Notes under the pieces: generated by a model | Database searches by the model: none | What the model was told of the DNA's origin: nothing | The model's input: the letters and a program-made list of their open reading frames with translations, nothing else | Position numbers and translations under genes: made by a program | Part shown: piece after piece, positions 35,171 to 44,674 of the stretch | How the letters are laid out: each line of letters starts with the position of its first letter | Numbering within the stretch: position 1 is the first letter of the stretch | NCBI RefSeq assembly: GCF_014696065.1 | Contig: NZ_JACJPL010000015.1 | Coordinates: forward strand, 1 to 64,000 | DNA length: 64,000 nucleotides | Direction: 5' to 3' | Origin: Leptolyngbya sp. FACHB-261 | GTDB taxonomy: Bacteria; Cyanobacteriota; Cyanobacteriia; FACHB-261

Positions 35171-35342
35171 CTATCTCACTCCTGGATGTCAGCTAAGTGC
35201 CCTGATTTCTGTGCCCTGGTTTCAGTGCCTTGGGTTCAATGCCTTGGTTGAAGAATCATAGCGCTAGGAGCGATTGCACTAGCGTTTGAAGACATTCTAG
35301 AAGCCTTTAAGATTCGCCAAGAAGATCCCGACAACCTAGCAA

Positions 35343-35373
35343 CAAAAAGCCCTGCTGCAATTCAACAGCAGGG
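35343..35373 (-). terminator. Intrinsic terminator of the ammonium transporter gene
   Basis: On the minus strand: GCCCTGCTG, an 8-nt loop, CAGCAGGGC, then TTTTTG. It lies 36 bp after the stop of the amt gene. The arms are perfect 9-bp matches. Confidence 0.93.
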
Positions 35374-35408
35374 CAGATAGAGGTTAAACAGCCATATTGG
35401 ACACTTGT

Positions 35409-36890
35409 TTAGTCAGGGAAGCCTCTTACACTCGAAGCCTTGCCGAGGTTGCCACCCTCCATGATTGGAGCGTCTGAATCAACTTCGGTCGCAAAGCCGC
35501 TGTAGGCCACCATCCCATGCTCGCCGAGATCCAGACCCTCGTACTCTTCTTCGGGCGTCACGCGCAGACCCAGCACTGACTTCAGGGCCAACCAGGTGAT
35601 GCTGCTGAGCGCCACGGACAGAGCCCCGACCATCAGAATGCCAATGATTTGAGCAAACAGCAGTTTGCTACCGCCACCGAAGAGCAGACCATTGCCCATC
35701 GCCTCTGGAGCCCAGGGAGACTGTGCAAACAGACCCAGAGCCAAGGTGCCCCAGATCCCGTTGACCAGGTGAACCGAAACGGCACCCACGGGGTCGTCGA
35801 TCTTGATGCTGTCAAAGAAACCGACTGCGAAAACGACCAGAACGCCACCGATCGCACCAATGATTACCGCACTACCCGCACTGATGAAGGCACAACTAGC
35901 TGTCACTGCCACTAGACCAGCCAAGATGCCGTTAATGATCATGGTCAGGTCAGGCTTCCCAAACTTGACCCAAGCCACAATCGTTGCTGCGATAGCACCC
36001 GCCGAACCACCCAGGTTGGTGGTTAAGGCGATGTGGCCGATCAGATTAGCATCCAAAGCCATGGTCGAACCGGGGTTAAAGCCAAACCAACCCAGCCATA
36101 GAATCAGACAGCCCAGAGTTGCCAAACCCAGGTTGTGACCGGGCATAGCCACAACTTGACCGTTGACATAGCGACCCAAACGGGGGCCGAGGAAGTAAGC
36201 TCCCATCAGCGCGCACCAACCGCCGATCGAGTGCACTACGGTGCAACCGGCGAAGTCCCAGAAACCCCACTGAGCCAGGAAACCGCCGCCCCAGATCCAG
36301 TGGCCGCCGATCGGGTAGATCACGCCGACGATCACCAAGCTGAAGATCAAGAAGTCAATGAACTTAATTCGCTCAGCCACAGCGCCGGAGACAATCGTTG
36401 CTGCTGTTCCAGCAAACACGAGTTGGAAGAAAAACTTCGCAGTCAAAGGAATACCAGTCCAGCTTAAAGCGCTGAAAACACCCTCATAGGCATCAGCAGT
36501 CGCAGGACTGTTGTCTGCTCCCGATAAGAAGAAGCCATTCAGTCCAATGACTGGACTGCCATCCCCAAACATAAAGGCGAAGCCAATCGCCCAATAGGCA
36601 ATGGTTGACAGCGCAAATACGATCAGGTTCTTGGACAGAATGTTGACGGCATTCTTGACGCGGCACATGCCGGACTCTACCAAGGCAAATCCAGCGTTCA
36701 TAAAGAACACCAAAAAGCCAGCGAACAGAGTCCACATGGTATCTAGGCCAACCTTGAGACCTGCCGGGGTAGCGTAGTCGATTGTGGCTGCATCCTGCGC
36801 CCTGACGCTCCAGCCCCAGCCAACCCCAATCAGAATCGCTAGGGGGATGCAGTATTTCCACTCAATGACCAAACTCTTCCAGTAGGTCAT
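35409..36890 (-). CDS. amt: Ammonium transporter
   Basis: 493 residues from ATG 36890; the frame is open upstream to 36980, but MTYWKSLVIEWKY starts a normal signal-like helix. Eleven or so membrane segments. Amt signatures include FLVFFMNAGFALVESGMCR, CTVVHSIGGWCALMGAYFLGPR and LGLFAQSPW. Takes up ammonium across the plasma membrane. The C-terminal EEEYEGLDLGEHGM is the cytoplasmic tail that contacts PII (GlnK-type) proteins. An NtcA promoter is visible upstream and a terminator downstream, so the gene is monocistronic and nitrogen-regulated. Confidence 0.93.
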   Translation of the reverse strand: MTYWKSLVIEWKYCIPLAILIGVGWGWSVRAQDAATIDYATPAGLKVGLDTMWTLFAGFLVFFMNAGFALVESGMCRVKNAVNILSKNLIVFALSTIAYWAIGFAFMFGDGSPVIGLNGFFLSGADNSPATADAYEGVFSALSWTGIPLTAKFFFQLVFAGTAATIVSGAVAERIKFIDFLIFSLVIVGVIYPIGGHWIWGGGFLAQWGFWDFAGCTVVHSIGGWCALMGAYFLGPRLGRYVNGQVVAMPGHNLGLATLGCLILWLGWFGFNPGSTMALDANLIGHIALTTNLGGSAGAIAATIVAWVKFGKPDLTMIINGILAGLVAVTASCAFISAGSAVIIGAIGGVLVVFAVGFFDSIKIDDPVGAVSVHLVNGIWGTLALGLFAQSPWAPEAMGNGLLFGGGSKLLFAQIIGILMVGALSVALSSITWLALKSVLGLRVTPEEEYEGLDLGEHGMVAYSGFATEVDSDAPIMEGGNLGKASSVRGFPD

Positions 36891-37654
36891 CAAACCAGTA
36901 GTTGAAGCCGAAGCTCTTCTCGAAGCGAGGCTGTCTCCCCGACTGGGGATTCTCCTCTTTGCTGGACTATTCCATCTCATAGCGGGGCTTACCTTGCGGG
37001 AAATCTCAGAGAAAACTTTGGCTGCATCCTAGTTTTCTACAGAGGCATCAAGTGTATCGGTAACTACAAAACTGGGTTTTGGGCATACATATCTGCTCGA
37101 ATCTCGAAACCCGGAGTAATATGTCACGCTTTGAAGGCCATATGTGTGAACTTTTCAACCCTAGAGCGGCGGCTACCAGCATGAAGGGGTAGCCGCGCTG
37201 GTCCAAGCAGCAACAGTAGCCGCTTGAGCCGAGCCAGTTGTTTGAGCCCGAGTAGCGCAGCACCAGACAGGGCCAGCAACCTGAAAAATCCGAACGGTAA
37301 ACACTGCTTTAACAGGGGATTTACCCGCGTACTCCCTCTCCGCTCCGTGCGATTTTCACTTTGCAGGTTATGGAGAATAACGTTGAGCTGAAGCCTAGCT
37401 GTCTGGCACCGCAAGCAGTGTACCTACAGCTATCAAAAGAGGCTCTAGAACATTTGAACAGGGTCAAGTTTTGCACCTGTAGATAGAGGAATTGAAGCAG
37501 TTGCTTCCTAAGAGCGCCTTATCCTCGCTTAACCCTTCTCCAGTAATGCTTGATTAACTGCTTTAGAGCTATCTCTATCAAGCTCAGTCTGACAAATGAG
37601 CGCGATAGGATATTGAAAGTGCCCACCCCAACTTAATCTTTGAGTTTTTGAGCT
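36891..37654. other. Long intergenic region between amt and leuA
   Basis: About 760 bp. The part near amt holds its NtcA promoter (37026-37067). From 37120 to 37420 a minus-strand frame is open but Leu/Arg-rich without a recognised family; a phrase like RLQLNVILHNL recalls transposase C-termini, too weak to call. A hairpin with arms GCGGCTACC (37169-37177) and GGTAGCCGC (37188-37196) is present. The leuA promoter must lie in 37430-37650. Confidence 0.4.
37026..37067 (-). promoter_or_regulatory. NtcA-activated promoter of amt
   Basis: On the minus strand GTAGTTACCGATAC gives the NtcA palindrome GTA-N8-TAC (37054-37067). Exactly 22 nt later comes TAGGAT (37026-37031), matching the TA-N3-T minus-10 box of class II NtcA-activated promoters. 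It predicts induction under nitrogen shortage and a leader of about 130 nt. Confidence 0.85.
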
Positions 37655-39307
37655 ATGGATACCGCTGCGGTTTCAGTCCCTGCCCATTCGGATCGGGTCA
37701 TCTTCTTCGACACTACGCTGCGCGACGGTGAACAATCACCTGGTGCAACGCTCAACGGCGAAGAAAAGCTGGTAATCGCCAAGCAACTGGCCCGACTAGG
37801 TGTGGATGTGATTGAAGCCGGGTTTCCATTTGCTAGCCCTGGCGATTTTGAGGCGGTCCACAAAATTGCTGAAGTGGTTGGCACTGAAACTGGACCGATC
37901 ATTTGTGGTCTGGCCCGTGCAACCAAGCAGGACATTGACGCCGCCGCCGCCGCTGTAAAGCCTGCTGTCCGCAAGCGAATCCATACCTTCATTGCCACCT
38001 CCGATATTCATCTGGAGTTCAAGCTTCGGAAGACCCGGGCTGAGGTGTTGGCAATCGCTGAAGAAATGGTGACTTACGCCCGATCTCTAGTCGAGGATGT
38101 CGAGTTCTCACCCGAAGATGCAGGCCGTTCTGACCCCGAATTTCTCTATCAGGTTTTGGAGCGGGCCATTGCCGCCGGTGCCACCACTGTCAACATTCCT
38201 GACACGGTCGGCTACACCACTCCTGAAGAGTTCGGGGCCTTGATTCGAGGCATCAAAGAAAATGTGCCCAACATCGATCAGGCTGTTATCTCAGTCCACT
38301 GCCACAATGATTTGGGTTTAGCAGTTGCCAACTCCCTAGCAGCCATTAAGAACGGTGCCCGTCAGGTCGAGAGCACGATCAACGGCATTGGCGAACGGGC
38401 CGGCAATGCGGCCCTCGAAGAAATGGTGATGGCCTTGTACGTGCGGCGCAAGTTATTCAACCCGATGTTCGGTCGCCCCGCTGACTCAGAAGTGCCTCTG
38501 TGCAACATTGACGCCCAACAGATTTATAAGACCTCGCGCTTGGTTTCCAACCTCACCGGCATGTTGGTTCAGCCTAACAAAGCGATTGTGGGAGCCAATG
38601 CCTTTGCTCATGAATCTGGCATTCACCAAGACGGAGTGCTGAAGCACAAGCTGACCTACGAGATTATGGATGCTCAATCCATTGGTCTTTCAGAAAACCT
38701 GATTATTCTGGGCAAGCACTCTGGGCGCAATGCCTTCCGCACTCGGCTCAAGGAGCTGGGCTTTGAGCTATCCGAGCAAGATCTCAACAAGGCTTTCCTG
38801 CGCTTCAAAGAATTAGCTGACAAGAAGAAAGAGATCTCTGACTGGGACCTCGAAGCAATTGTCAATGATGAAGTGCGCAGCTATCCGCAAGCCTTCCAGC
38901 TAGAGCATGTCCAAGTTTCTTGTGGCGATCATGAATTGCCCACTGCTACGGTCAGGCTCCTGATGCCAGATGGCCAAGAACTCACGGATGCAGCGGTAGG
39001 TACGGGTCCAGTAGACGCCGTTTACAAAGCGATTAACCGGCTCGTCGATGTGCCTAACGAACTGATTGAGTTCTCGGTCCAATCGGTGACGGCTGGAATC
39101 GATGCGATTGGTGAGGTTACGATTCGTCTACGCCACGAGAATCGGGTGTTCTCGGGCCATGCTGCCAATACCGACATCATCGTTGCCTCGGCTCAGGCCT
39201 ACACAAACGCCCTTAACCGGCTGCACTTTACCCTCGCATCAGCTCCGCGGCAGTCACCTCAGTCTGCTACCCATAGTCTCGAAACCCCATCGAGGGCAGG
39301 CGTTTAG
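37655..39307 (+). CDS. leuA: 2-isopropylmalate synthase
   Basis: 550 residues, LeuA type. [14 protein letters not shown] at the start holds the substrate/metal region, [14 protein letters not shown] gives metal-binding histidines, and [14 protein letters not shown] is conserved in the DRE-TIM lyases. The C-terminal ~120 residues are the leucine-binding regulatory domain. It condenses acetyl-CoA with 2-oxoisovalerate, the first committed step to leucine. leuB is in the same window but 12 kb away and not co-transcribed. No leucine-rich leader peptide was found upstream. Confidence 0.95.
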   Translation: MDTAAVSVPAHSDRVIFFDTTLRDGEQSPGATLNGEEKLVIAKQLARLGVDVIEAGFPFASPGDFEAVHKIAEVVGTETGPIICGLARATKQDIDAAAAAVKPAVRKRIHTFIATSDIHLEFKLRKTRAEVLAIAEEMVTYARSLVEDVEFSPEDAGRSDPEFLYQVLERAIAAGATTVNIPDTVGYTTPEEFGALIRGIKENVPNIDQAVISVHCHNDLGLAVANSLAAIKNGARQVESTINGIGERAGNAALEEMVMALYVRRKLFNPMFGRPADSEVPLCNIDAQQIYKTSRLVSNLTGMLVQPNKAIVGANAFAHESGIHQDGVLKHKLTYEIMDAQSIGLSENLIILGKHSGRNAFRTRLKELGFELSEQDLNKAFLRFKELADKKKEISDWDLEAIVNDEVRSYPQAFQLEHVQVSCGDHELPTATVRLLMPDGQELTDAAVGTGPVDAVYKAINRLVDVPNELIEFSVQSVTAGIDAIGEVTIRLRHENRVFSGHAANTDIIVASAQAYTNALNRLHFTLASAPRQSPQSATHSLETPSRAGV

Positions 39308-39534
39308 CGTTTAGCACGCGTACAGCATCAGGGTCAGTTGCGGCCCCTCTTGGGTGCAAGTTGTATGCAAGGGCAAGGGGGCTGCAATGAGGCTCATTTC
39401 CACATGAGGCAGGGCAAAAGGTAGGGTGCTTAGGCTCTGCCTCATATGCCGTATTCCCAGCCTGAAAAGGCTAGACTCAGAGCCAAGTGCTGTCCCTTCT
39501 ATTGTGAGAGCGCTAAGTGCAGTGGTGACCCGCC

Positions 39535-40005
39535 ATGAATCATTCCGAGACTGCGCCAGATCAAACACCCCCTGAAGACTCGCAACGTTGGCGTCGGCTC
39601 TACGAGGCGGAAGCTGAACAGCGGCGGCGCGAGACGCAAGCGCTACAAGCCCAAGTAGCCGCCCTAAAATCAGAACTTACTTTGCGTAAGTCTCAAATTG
39701 ATCCAGACCCTGAACGGGTTCGGCGCTTGCAGCAGCAGGTTGCTCGCCTACAGGACCCCGTCAAACTGCAACGCTTATTGGTAGAAGCGGTGACCGAATG
39801 TGAGCGGTTGCGCCTAGCCCTTAGCCAAGAACAACAGGCACATCGTCAGACCCGCGACAGTCTAATGAACACCTTAGTTGATGCGATGGCTGAACTGCGC
39901 AATCGCTCTGAGGCACCGGACCCGCAGTCTAAAACCCCATCACCTGCGCCACCGCCGCCAAGCTCGGCTCAACCCCTTGATAGAAATGGGCTTCAGCGTG
40001 CTTGA
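39535..40005 (+). CDS. Coiled-coil hypothetical protein
   Basis: 156 residues. A predicted coiled coil runs from about residue 20 to 120 ([36 protein letters not shown]). A Pro/Ser-rich C-terminal tail follows. Not a family I can name. Its last 77 bp overlap the 3' end of the convergent thrC, where it encodes the low-complexity tail, so the true end could have drifted into the neighbour. Confidence 0.65.
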   Translation: MNHSETAPDQTPPEDSQRWRRLYEAEAEQRRRETQALQAQVAALKSELTLRKSQIDPDPERVRRLQQQVARLQDPVKLQRLLVEAVTECERLRLALSQEQQAHRQTRDSLMNTLVDAMAELRNRSEAPDPQSKTPSPAPPPPSSAQPLDRNGLQRA

Positions 40006-41026
40006 TCGCACTATCTGGATCCTTCAAACCGTTGCCTGTCAGCACACAAACAACGCGAGCTTCCGCAGGAACTTGATCTTTGACCTTAAGTAGGCCCGCC
40101 ACCGAGGCAGCACTGGCAGGCTCGCAAAAAATTCCTTCTTCAGCGGCTAGCAAACGGTAAGCATCAAGGATTTCTTCGTCGCTGACCGCGCCGAAGGCCC
40201 CACCACTTGCCTCTTGCACAGCGAGCGCTCGCTGCCAGTTCGCTGGGTTGCCAATGCGGATAGCGGTTGCTAGTGTCTCCGGATGCTCCACAATCTTGCC
40301 CAAGACAATCGGGGCAGACCCAGCCGCCTCAAAGCCCATCATGCGAGGTAATCGTGCGGCTAGGCCTTCGCTGTGATACTGGTTAAAACCCATCCAGTAG
40401 GCCGTAATGTTACCAGCATTGCCTACTGGGATACAGAGCCAGTCGGGCGCGTCACCTAGGGCCTCGACAATCTCAAATGCGGCTGTTTTCTGCCCTTCCA
40501 GACGATAGGGATTGACAGAGTTGACCAGCGTGACTGGATATTGAGTGGCTAGCTCACGCACCATTGCCAACGCTCGGTCAAAACTGCCGCGAATAGCAAT
40601 GACTTCAGCCCCGTAGAGTAGCGCCTGAGCCAGCTTGCCCAAGGCGACATAACCCTCCGGAATCAGCACAAATGCCCGTAGACCCGCCCGCCTAGCGTAG
40701 GCTGCTGCTGCTGCTGAGGTGTTCCCCGTACTGGCACAAATAACCGCTGCGGCTCCAGCCTCCTTGGCCTTAGAGATGGCTAGGGTCATACCACGGTCCT
40801 TGAAGCTGCCGGTTGGATTGAGACCATCATATTTCAGCCAAACCCGGACACCTCGCCCGATGCGAGCAGCAATTGCTGGGGCAGGAATCAGCGGCGTATT
40901 GCCCTCATGCAGCGTCACGACAGGAGTCTGAGCACTCACAGGTAAGTAAGCTCGATAGCGCTCGATCAGCCCAGGCCAGCCGTGAAAAGCAGATGCAGTT
41001 GCGGGTTTAGAGGGACTAAGAGTCAT
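39929..41026 (-). CDS. thrC: Threonine synthase
   Basis: 365 residues, fold-type II PLP enzyme. The PLP lysine is in [10 protein letters not shown], the phosphate-binding loop is PVGNAGN, and [15 protein letters not shown] is the substrate loop. Converts O-phosphohomoserine to threonine. The short form without the long N-terminal domain fits bacterial and cyanobacterial enzymes. Its 3' end overlaps a small coiled-coil gene on the other strand. Confidence 0.93.
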   Translation of the reverse strand: MTLSPSKPATASAFHGWPGLIERYRAYLPVSAQTPVVTLHEGNTPLIPAPAIAARIGRGVRVWLKYDGLNPTGSFKDRGMTLAISKAKEAGAAAVICASTGNTSAAAAAYARRAGLRAFVLIPEGYVALGKLAQALLYGAEVIAIRGSFDRALAMVRELATQYPVTLVNSVNPYRLEGQKTAAFEIVEALGDAPDWLCIPVGNAGNITAYWMGFNQYHSEGLAARLPRMMGFEAAGSAPIVLGKIVEHPETLATAIRIGNPANWQRALAVQEASGGAFGAVSDEEILDAYRLLAAEEGIFCEPASAASVAGLLKVKDQVPAEARVVCVLTGNGLKDPDSAIKHAEAHFYQGVEPSLAAVAQVMGF

Positions 41027-41241
41027 GAGACCGGGCAGGAGACAGCCCTTAAGGGGCGCGAGACAAGAGACTGCTGTAGTTTAGCCCGATTAGCCACAGT
41101 CCTTTGTGCAGGGAACTGCCGAAAGGCATGATATAGGCAAAGTCTATGCAAGTCCCAGAGCAAAGTTTTAGAAAACTGATTGTTAAAATACGTTGCAGCC
41201 AATCAGGTTAGAATAGCCGCCAGACTTGAATTGCTATCGCA

Positions 41242-41481
41242 ATGAACCTTTCTCGACCTGCAAACAGTACTGAAGCTTCTGTGCAAAAGCCCATTAACTC
41301 TTCAACTTTACAGTTTGGTCCTCGTGCTGAAGCTTCTGAGCAGCCTAAGCTGCTGCCAACCCACCGCAGTATTGCGGTTTATCAGGAGTCGATTCAAGCC
41401 GAATTTCTAACCCTGCAGGCGGAAACCGACTCCTTACTCAGGAAGCTGCAGAGCTTAAGCCGTTCTGCTGCGCGGACTTAG
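41242..41481 (+). CDS. Small hypothetical protein
   Basis: 79 residues. The N-terminal half is Ser/Pro/Gln-rich and probably disordered. The C-terminal half (SIAVYQESIQAEFLTLQAETDSLLRKL) can form one amphipathic helix. It has its own upstream AT-rich region with TTGTTAAAATA near 41180. No family recognised; length and single-helix character make a coding call plausible, not certain. Confidence 0.5.
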   Translation: MNLSRPANSTEASVQKPINSSTLQFGPRAEASEQPKLLPTHRSIAVYQESIQAEFLTLQAETDSLLRKLQSLSRSAART

Positions 41482-41678
41482 AACCAAGCCAAAACGTCGG
41501 CAATCTTCTCTGGCTCTGGGTCTCTCCAGCAGATAGGCGTTGCTATGAGGCTTGGGGATTCTAGGCGTGCAGGTAGCCTAAACCTGCTAGGTAATTTGTC
41601 TCTGGATTAGGTGGGAGTTATGAGGTAGTCCCTACTCTTGCCTGTTTCATCGTGTGTGTTTGTCGTTTGGAGCTTTGC

Positions 41679-42734
41679 ATGACTGTAACCCCGTCTGTTG
41701 CCCTGACCGCTGCCAGCCAGCCGGTTTCAACTTTGCCGGAAGGCACTCGCCTAAGAGATATTTTGAACACGCTGCCCAAAGAGTGCTTTCAAAAGGACGT
41801 GCGAAGAGCCTGGTTTCGTCTGGTGTGCAGTGTTGTCGCTGTCGCCCTGGGCTACGTGGGTTTGGTAGTTTCCCCCTGGTATCTATTGCCGTTGCTATGG
41901 CTATTTACTGGCACTGCCTTAACTGGCTGGTTCGTCGTGGGACACGACTGTGGGCACCGCTCGTTTGCCAAGCAGCGCTGGCTCAACGATTGGGTGGGGC
42001 ACCTGATGTTTCTGCCTCTGCTCTACCCTTTTCACTGCTGGCGACTCGGCCATGATCAGCATCATGCCCATACCAACAAAATGGATGTGGACAACGCTTG
42101 GCAACCGCTACGCCCAGACTTGTATGCAAAACTGCCTGCTGGCCTTCAGGTTGGTTATCAAAGTCTGCGCGGTCGCCTATGGTGGCTAGGCTCGATTATT
42201 CACTGGGCAGGCGTTCACTTCAACCCCGCTGAATTCGCTCCCAAAGACCGGAACAGTGTGCGGCTGTCCATTGGCGTGGTGCTTGTGGCAGGGCTAGTGG
42301 GTTTGCCATTACTAGTAGCAACCACAGGGCTATGGGGCCTAGTGAAGTTCTGGTTAATGCCCTGGCTGGTATACCACTTCTGGATGAGCACCTTCACCCT
42401 CGTGCACCACACCGCTCCGCAGATTCCTTTTCAGGAAGCAGCTAACTGGGATGCGGCTCAGGCCCAGTTGTCGGGTACAGTGCATTGTGCCTATCCTCGC
42501 TGGGTAGAGTGGTTGTGCCATGACATTAATGTGCATGTCCCCCACCACATCTCAACCGCAATCCCGTCTTACAACTTGCAGTTAGCTCATCGCCACTTGC
42601 AACAAAACTGGGGACCTTATCTTCAAGAAACCCAGTTCTCTTGGCAGCTCATGCAGCAAATTACGGATCGCTGCCACTTATATGAGCCTTCTAATTACTA
42701 CCAGTCTTTTAAGGAGTTTGAAGTAAGTCGTTAA
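41679..42734 (+). CDS. desA: Acyl-lipid fatty acid desaturase (delta-12, DesA-like)
   Basis: 351 residues from ATG 41679. Three histidine boxes bind the di-iron centre: H89-DCG-H93, H125-DQ-H128-H129 and H286-VP-H289-H290. Four membrane segments are visible. The [11 protein letters not shown]-terminus and overall length fit the cyanobacterial delta-12 enzyme, which inserts the second double bond into oleoyl lipids using ferredoxin. An omega-3 (DesB) relative is the main alternative. Its 3' end overlaps the convergent aminotransferase gene by 26 bp. Confidence 0.85.
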   Translation: MTVTPSVALTAASQPVSTLPEGTRLRDILNTLPKECFQKDVRRAWFRLVCSVVAVALGYVGLVVSPWYLLPLLWLFTGTALTGWFVVGHDCGHRSFAKQRWLNDWVGHLMFLPLLYPFHCWRLGHDQHHAHTNKMDVDNAWQPLRPDLYAKLPAGLQVGYQSLRGRLWWLGSIIHWAGVHFNPAEFAPKDRNSVRLSIGVVLVAGLVGLPLLVATTGLWGLVKFWLMPWLVYHFWMSTFTLVHHTAPQIPFQEAANWDAAQAQLSGTVHCAYPRWVEWLCHDINVHVPHHISTAIPSYNLQLAHRHLQQNWGPYLQETQFSWQLMQQITDRCHLYEPSNYYQSFKEFEVSR

Positions 42735-43848
42735 GTGCCGCAGTCAGGCGCTGATTCTCCGGTTGGGTGCGCACGGCAACTCGAAAGTAGTGCGCACCCA
42801 ACTCTGGAAAGCTCAAACAATCGCGAATAATCAGACGGTACTGCTGAACCAGTCGTCGTTGTAGAGCAGGAACCGGCTGCTCACTCTGAACCAGAAGAAA
42901 ATTAGCCCTACCTCGAAACGTTTTGAAACCGGGTAGAGCATCTAGAGATTGTTGCAATTCGGCACGCGCTTGCGGAAGCCAATGAAGCGTCTGCTGCTGA
43001 AAGCTGTAATCCTGCAGGACTGCCTCAGTAACCCGTTCTGCTAAGCAGTTGACTGGCCAGGGGTCACGCCATTGTTGCCAGCGTCTCAAGGTCTCAGGTT
43101 GAGCGATCGCATAACCAATGCGCAAGCCTGGTAGGCTGTAAAACTTGGTCAGAGAGCGAATCACTACAAGGTTAGGGTAGTGCAAAACCTGAGCCACCCA
43201 GCTCTGATCAAGCTCCGGCGGCAAAAAATCCATGAATGCCTCGTCCACCACAACTTGGGCCAGCTGCGATAACCACGGCTCTAAGCTAGAGCGCTGAAAC
43301 AACCAACCGGTAGGGTTATGCGGATTATTGAGCAGCAGTCCTACTTTGGTACGAGGGCCTTGTGTTTGTAGAGGCGCGAAGTCTGGAAGTTGCTCTGTCA
43401 CCTTGAAATCTAGAGGCAGGCGCACCAAATTAGGTTTAGAGCCACTAAAAGCACTGCGCAGAGCCCGCTCGTAGTCCCCAAATGCTGGGACCACCAGGCC
43501 AACCGCATCCAGACTTGACAGATCCCGAGCCGCCCAGGTTAACAGCTCCGCAGCCCCGTTGCCAGGCAGTACCCAGTCAGGGGACGGCAGTTGATGATAG
43601 GCAGCGACCGCTTCACGAAAGCGGCGGTAGGCAGGGTCTGGGTAAGCTTTGAGCGCTGTCAACCCGGCTTGGAGGGCAGCGAGAGCTGAAGCCGGTGGTC
43701 CTAGAGGGTTGATGCTGCTAGAGAAATCTAATAAATCTTCCGGTGCACACTTTGCTAAGTGGGCTGCCCATTGCAGGTTCCCTCCATGCTGCGGATGTTC
43801 TTGTCCAGAGTCTCCACCTACACCAACTAGAGACGAGTTGCAGCACAT
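42709..43848 (-). CDS. cobD: Threonine-phosphate decarboxylase / histidinol-phosphate-aminotransferase-like protein
   Basis: 379 residues from ATG 43848. Class I/II aminotransferase fold: [12 protein letters not shown] near the start (the diagnostic CobD/CobC phrase), [21 protein letters not shown], and [16 protein letters not shown] with the PLP lysine. In cobalamin-making bacteria this enzyme makes (R)-1-amino-2-propanol phosphate for the corrin side chain. Many cyanobacteria carry it. The name is by similarity; no other cobalamin gene is nearby. Confidence 0.8.
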   Translation of the reverse strand: MCCNSSLVGVGGDSGQEHPQHGGNLQWAAHLAKCAPEDLLDFSSSINPLGPPASALAALQAGLTALKAYPDPAYRRFREAVAAYHQLPSPDWVLPGNGAAELLTWAARDLSSLDAVGLVVPAFGDYERALRSAFSGSKPNLVRLPLDFKVTEQLPDFAPLQTQGPRTKVGLLLNNPHNPTGWLFQRSSLEPWLSQLAQVVVDEAFMDFLPPELDQSWVAQVLHYPNLVVIRSLTKFYSLPGLRIGYAIAQPETLRRWQQWRDPWPVNCLAERVTEAVLQDYSFQQQTLHWLPQARAELQQSLDALPGFKTFRGRANFLLVQSEQPVPALQRRLVQQYRLIIRDCLSFPELGAHYFRVAVRTQPENQRLTAALNDLLQTP

Positions 43849-44012
43849 CAAGATTTAGCGGGGTACCACGATTAGAACTATAGATAATAGCGTTCTATTT
43901 ATGAATTAGAACTTAATAAAAATCTGCCCGTTCGGGCTGGGTTACTTGACTTTCCCAGCCTGTGCAGGCAGCTATTGGTACTGCTGTAGCTTTTGTCTGC
44001 TTACAGAAGCAC

Positions 44013-44330
44013 TTATTTTTTCTTACCCGAGACAGGAGCAGGCTTCTCCTCTTCTGCTGGAGCCACCTTCTCTTTGAAGAGCTTACCTGCACTGAAAGCA
44101 GGCACTTTGGTTGCAGGGATCTCCATTTTGTCCCCTGTTTTAGGATTACGGCCTTCTCGTGCTTTACGCTCCCGTGATTCAAACGAGCCGAACCCGACTA
44201 GGGTTACTTTATCTCCACTCGAAACTGCCTCCACAATTGCTTCGAGGGCGGCAGTCAAAACCGAATCCGCTTCTTTTTTGGTGACGCTAGCTCTTTGAGC
44301 AACGGCATCCACCAGTTCTCCCTTATTCAT
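44013..44330 (-). CDS. hup: DNA-binding protein HU
   Basis: 105 residues. HU family: MNKGELVDAVAQRA start, TLVGFGSFESRERKAREGRNPKTG with the DNA-minor-groove arm, and PAFSAGKLFKEKV. A Lys-rich tail (PAEEEKPAPVSGKKK) extends ~13 residues beyond the standard domain, as often in cyanobacteria. Bends DNA and compacts the nucleoid. Followed in the same direction by cobD, but a ~160-bp gap separates them. Confidence 0.95.
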   Translation of the reverse strand: MNKGELVDAVAQRASVTKKEADSVLTAALEAIVEAVSSGDKVTLVGFGSFESRERKAREGRNPKTGDKMEIPATKVPAFSAGKLFKEKVAPAEEEKPAPVSGKKK

Positions 44331-44674
44331 GGCAGCCTCTTTAAAGATTCCTCGCGCGTGTGGCTTTGTCTGAGTAGTTGACCTGCGTAGTTTCGAGTAT
44401 CGTTTTAGGGTTGCTAAAGGCTGAAACTTCCACAGGGTCTCGTTTCCAATGCCTCATTCTAATATCAACTTTCGGTATCTGGATCCTCAAAACCTTTAAG
44501 ATATGTGGATTTTCCCGTTATAGGTCTCTCAGCATAAAGAGAGAATAAACGAGTGGGCTGATATCTTTAACTATCTCGACCAGTTGTTTTGATCAATCAA
44601 TATACGAAAGTCCCCCTTCAAGTACGAAGGGGAACTTCTAGAAGTTGAACTTAACGAATTAGTTCAGCTTAGGC
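44331..44674. other. Intergenic region downstream of pilQ, with palindromes
   Basis: The part beside the pilQ stop carries a hairpin CCCCTTC (44613-44619) / GAAGGGG (44626-44632), directly followed by the perfect 14-bp palindrome AACTTCTAGAAGTT (44633-44646). It is likely the pilQ terminator region, though without a T-run. The rest includes the hup promoter. Confidence 0.55.

Noticed and set aside
37124-37414. Open frame between amt and leuA with a transposase-like phrase
   Set aside because: Only a short stretch (RLQLNVILHNL) recalls transposases; no terminal repeats, target duplication or other domain is visible.
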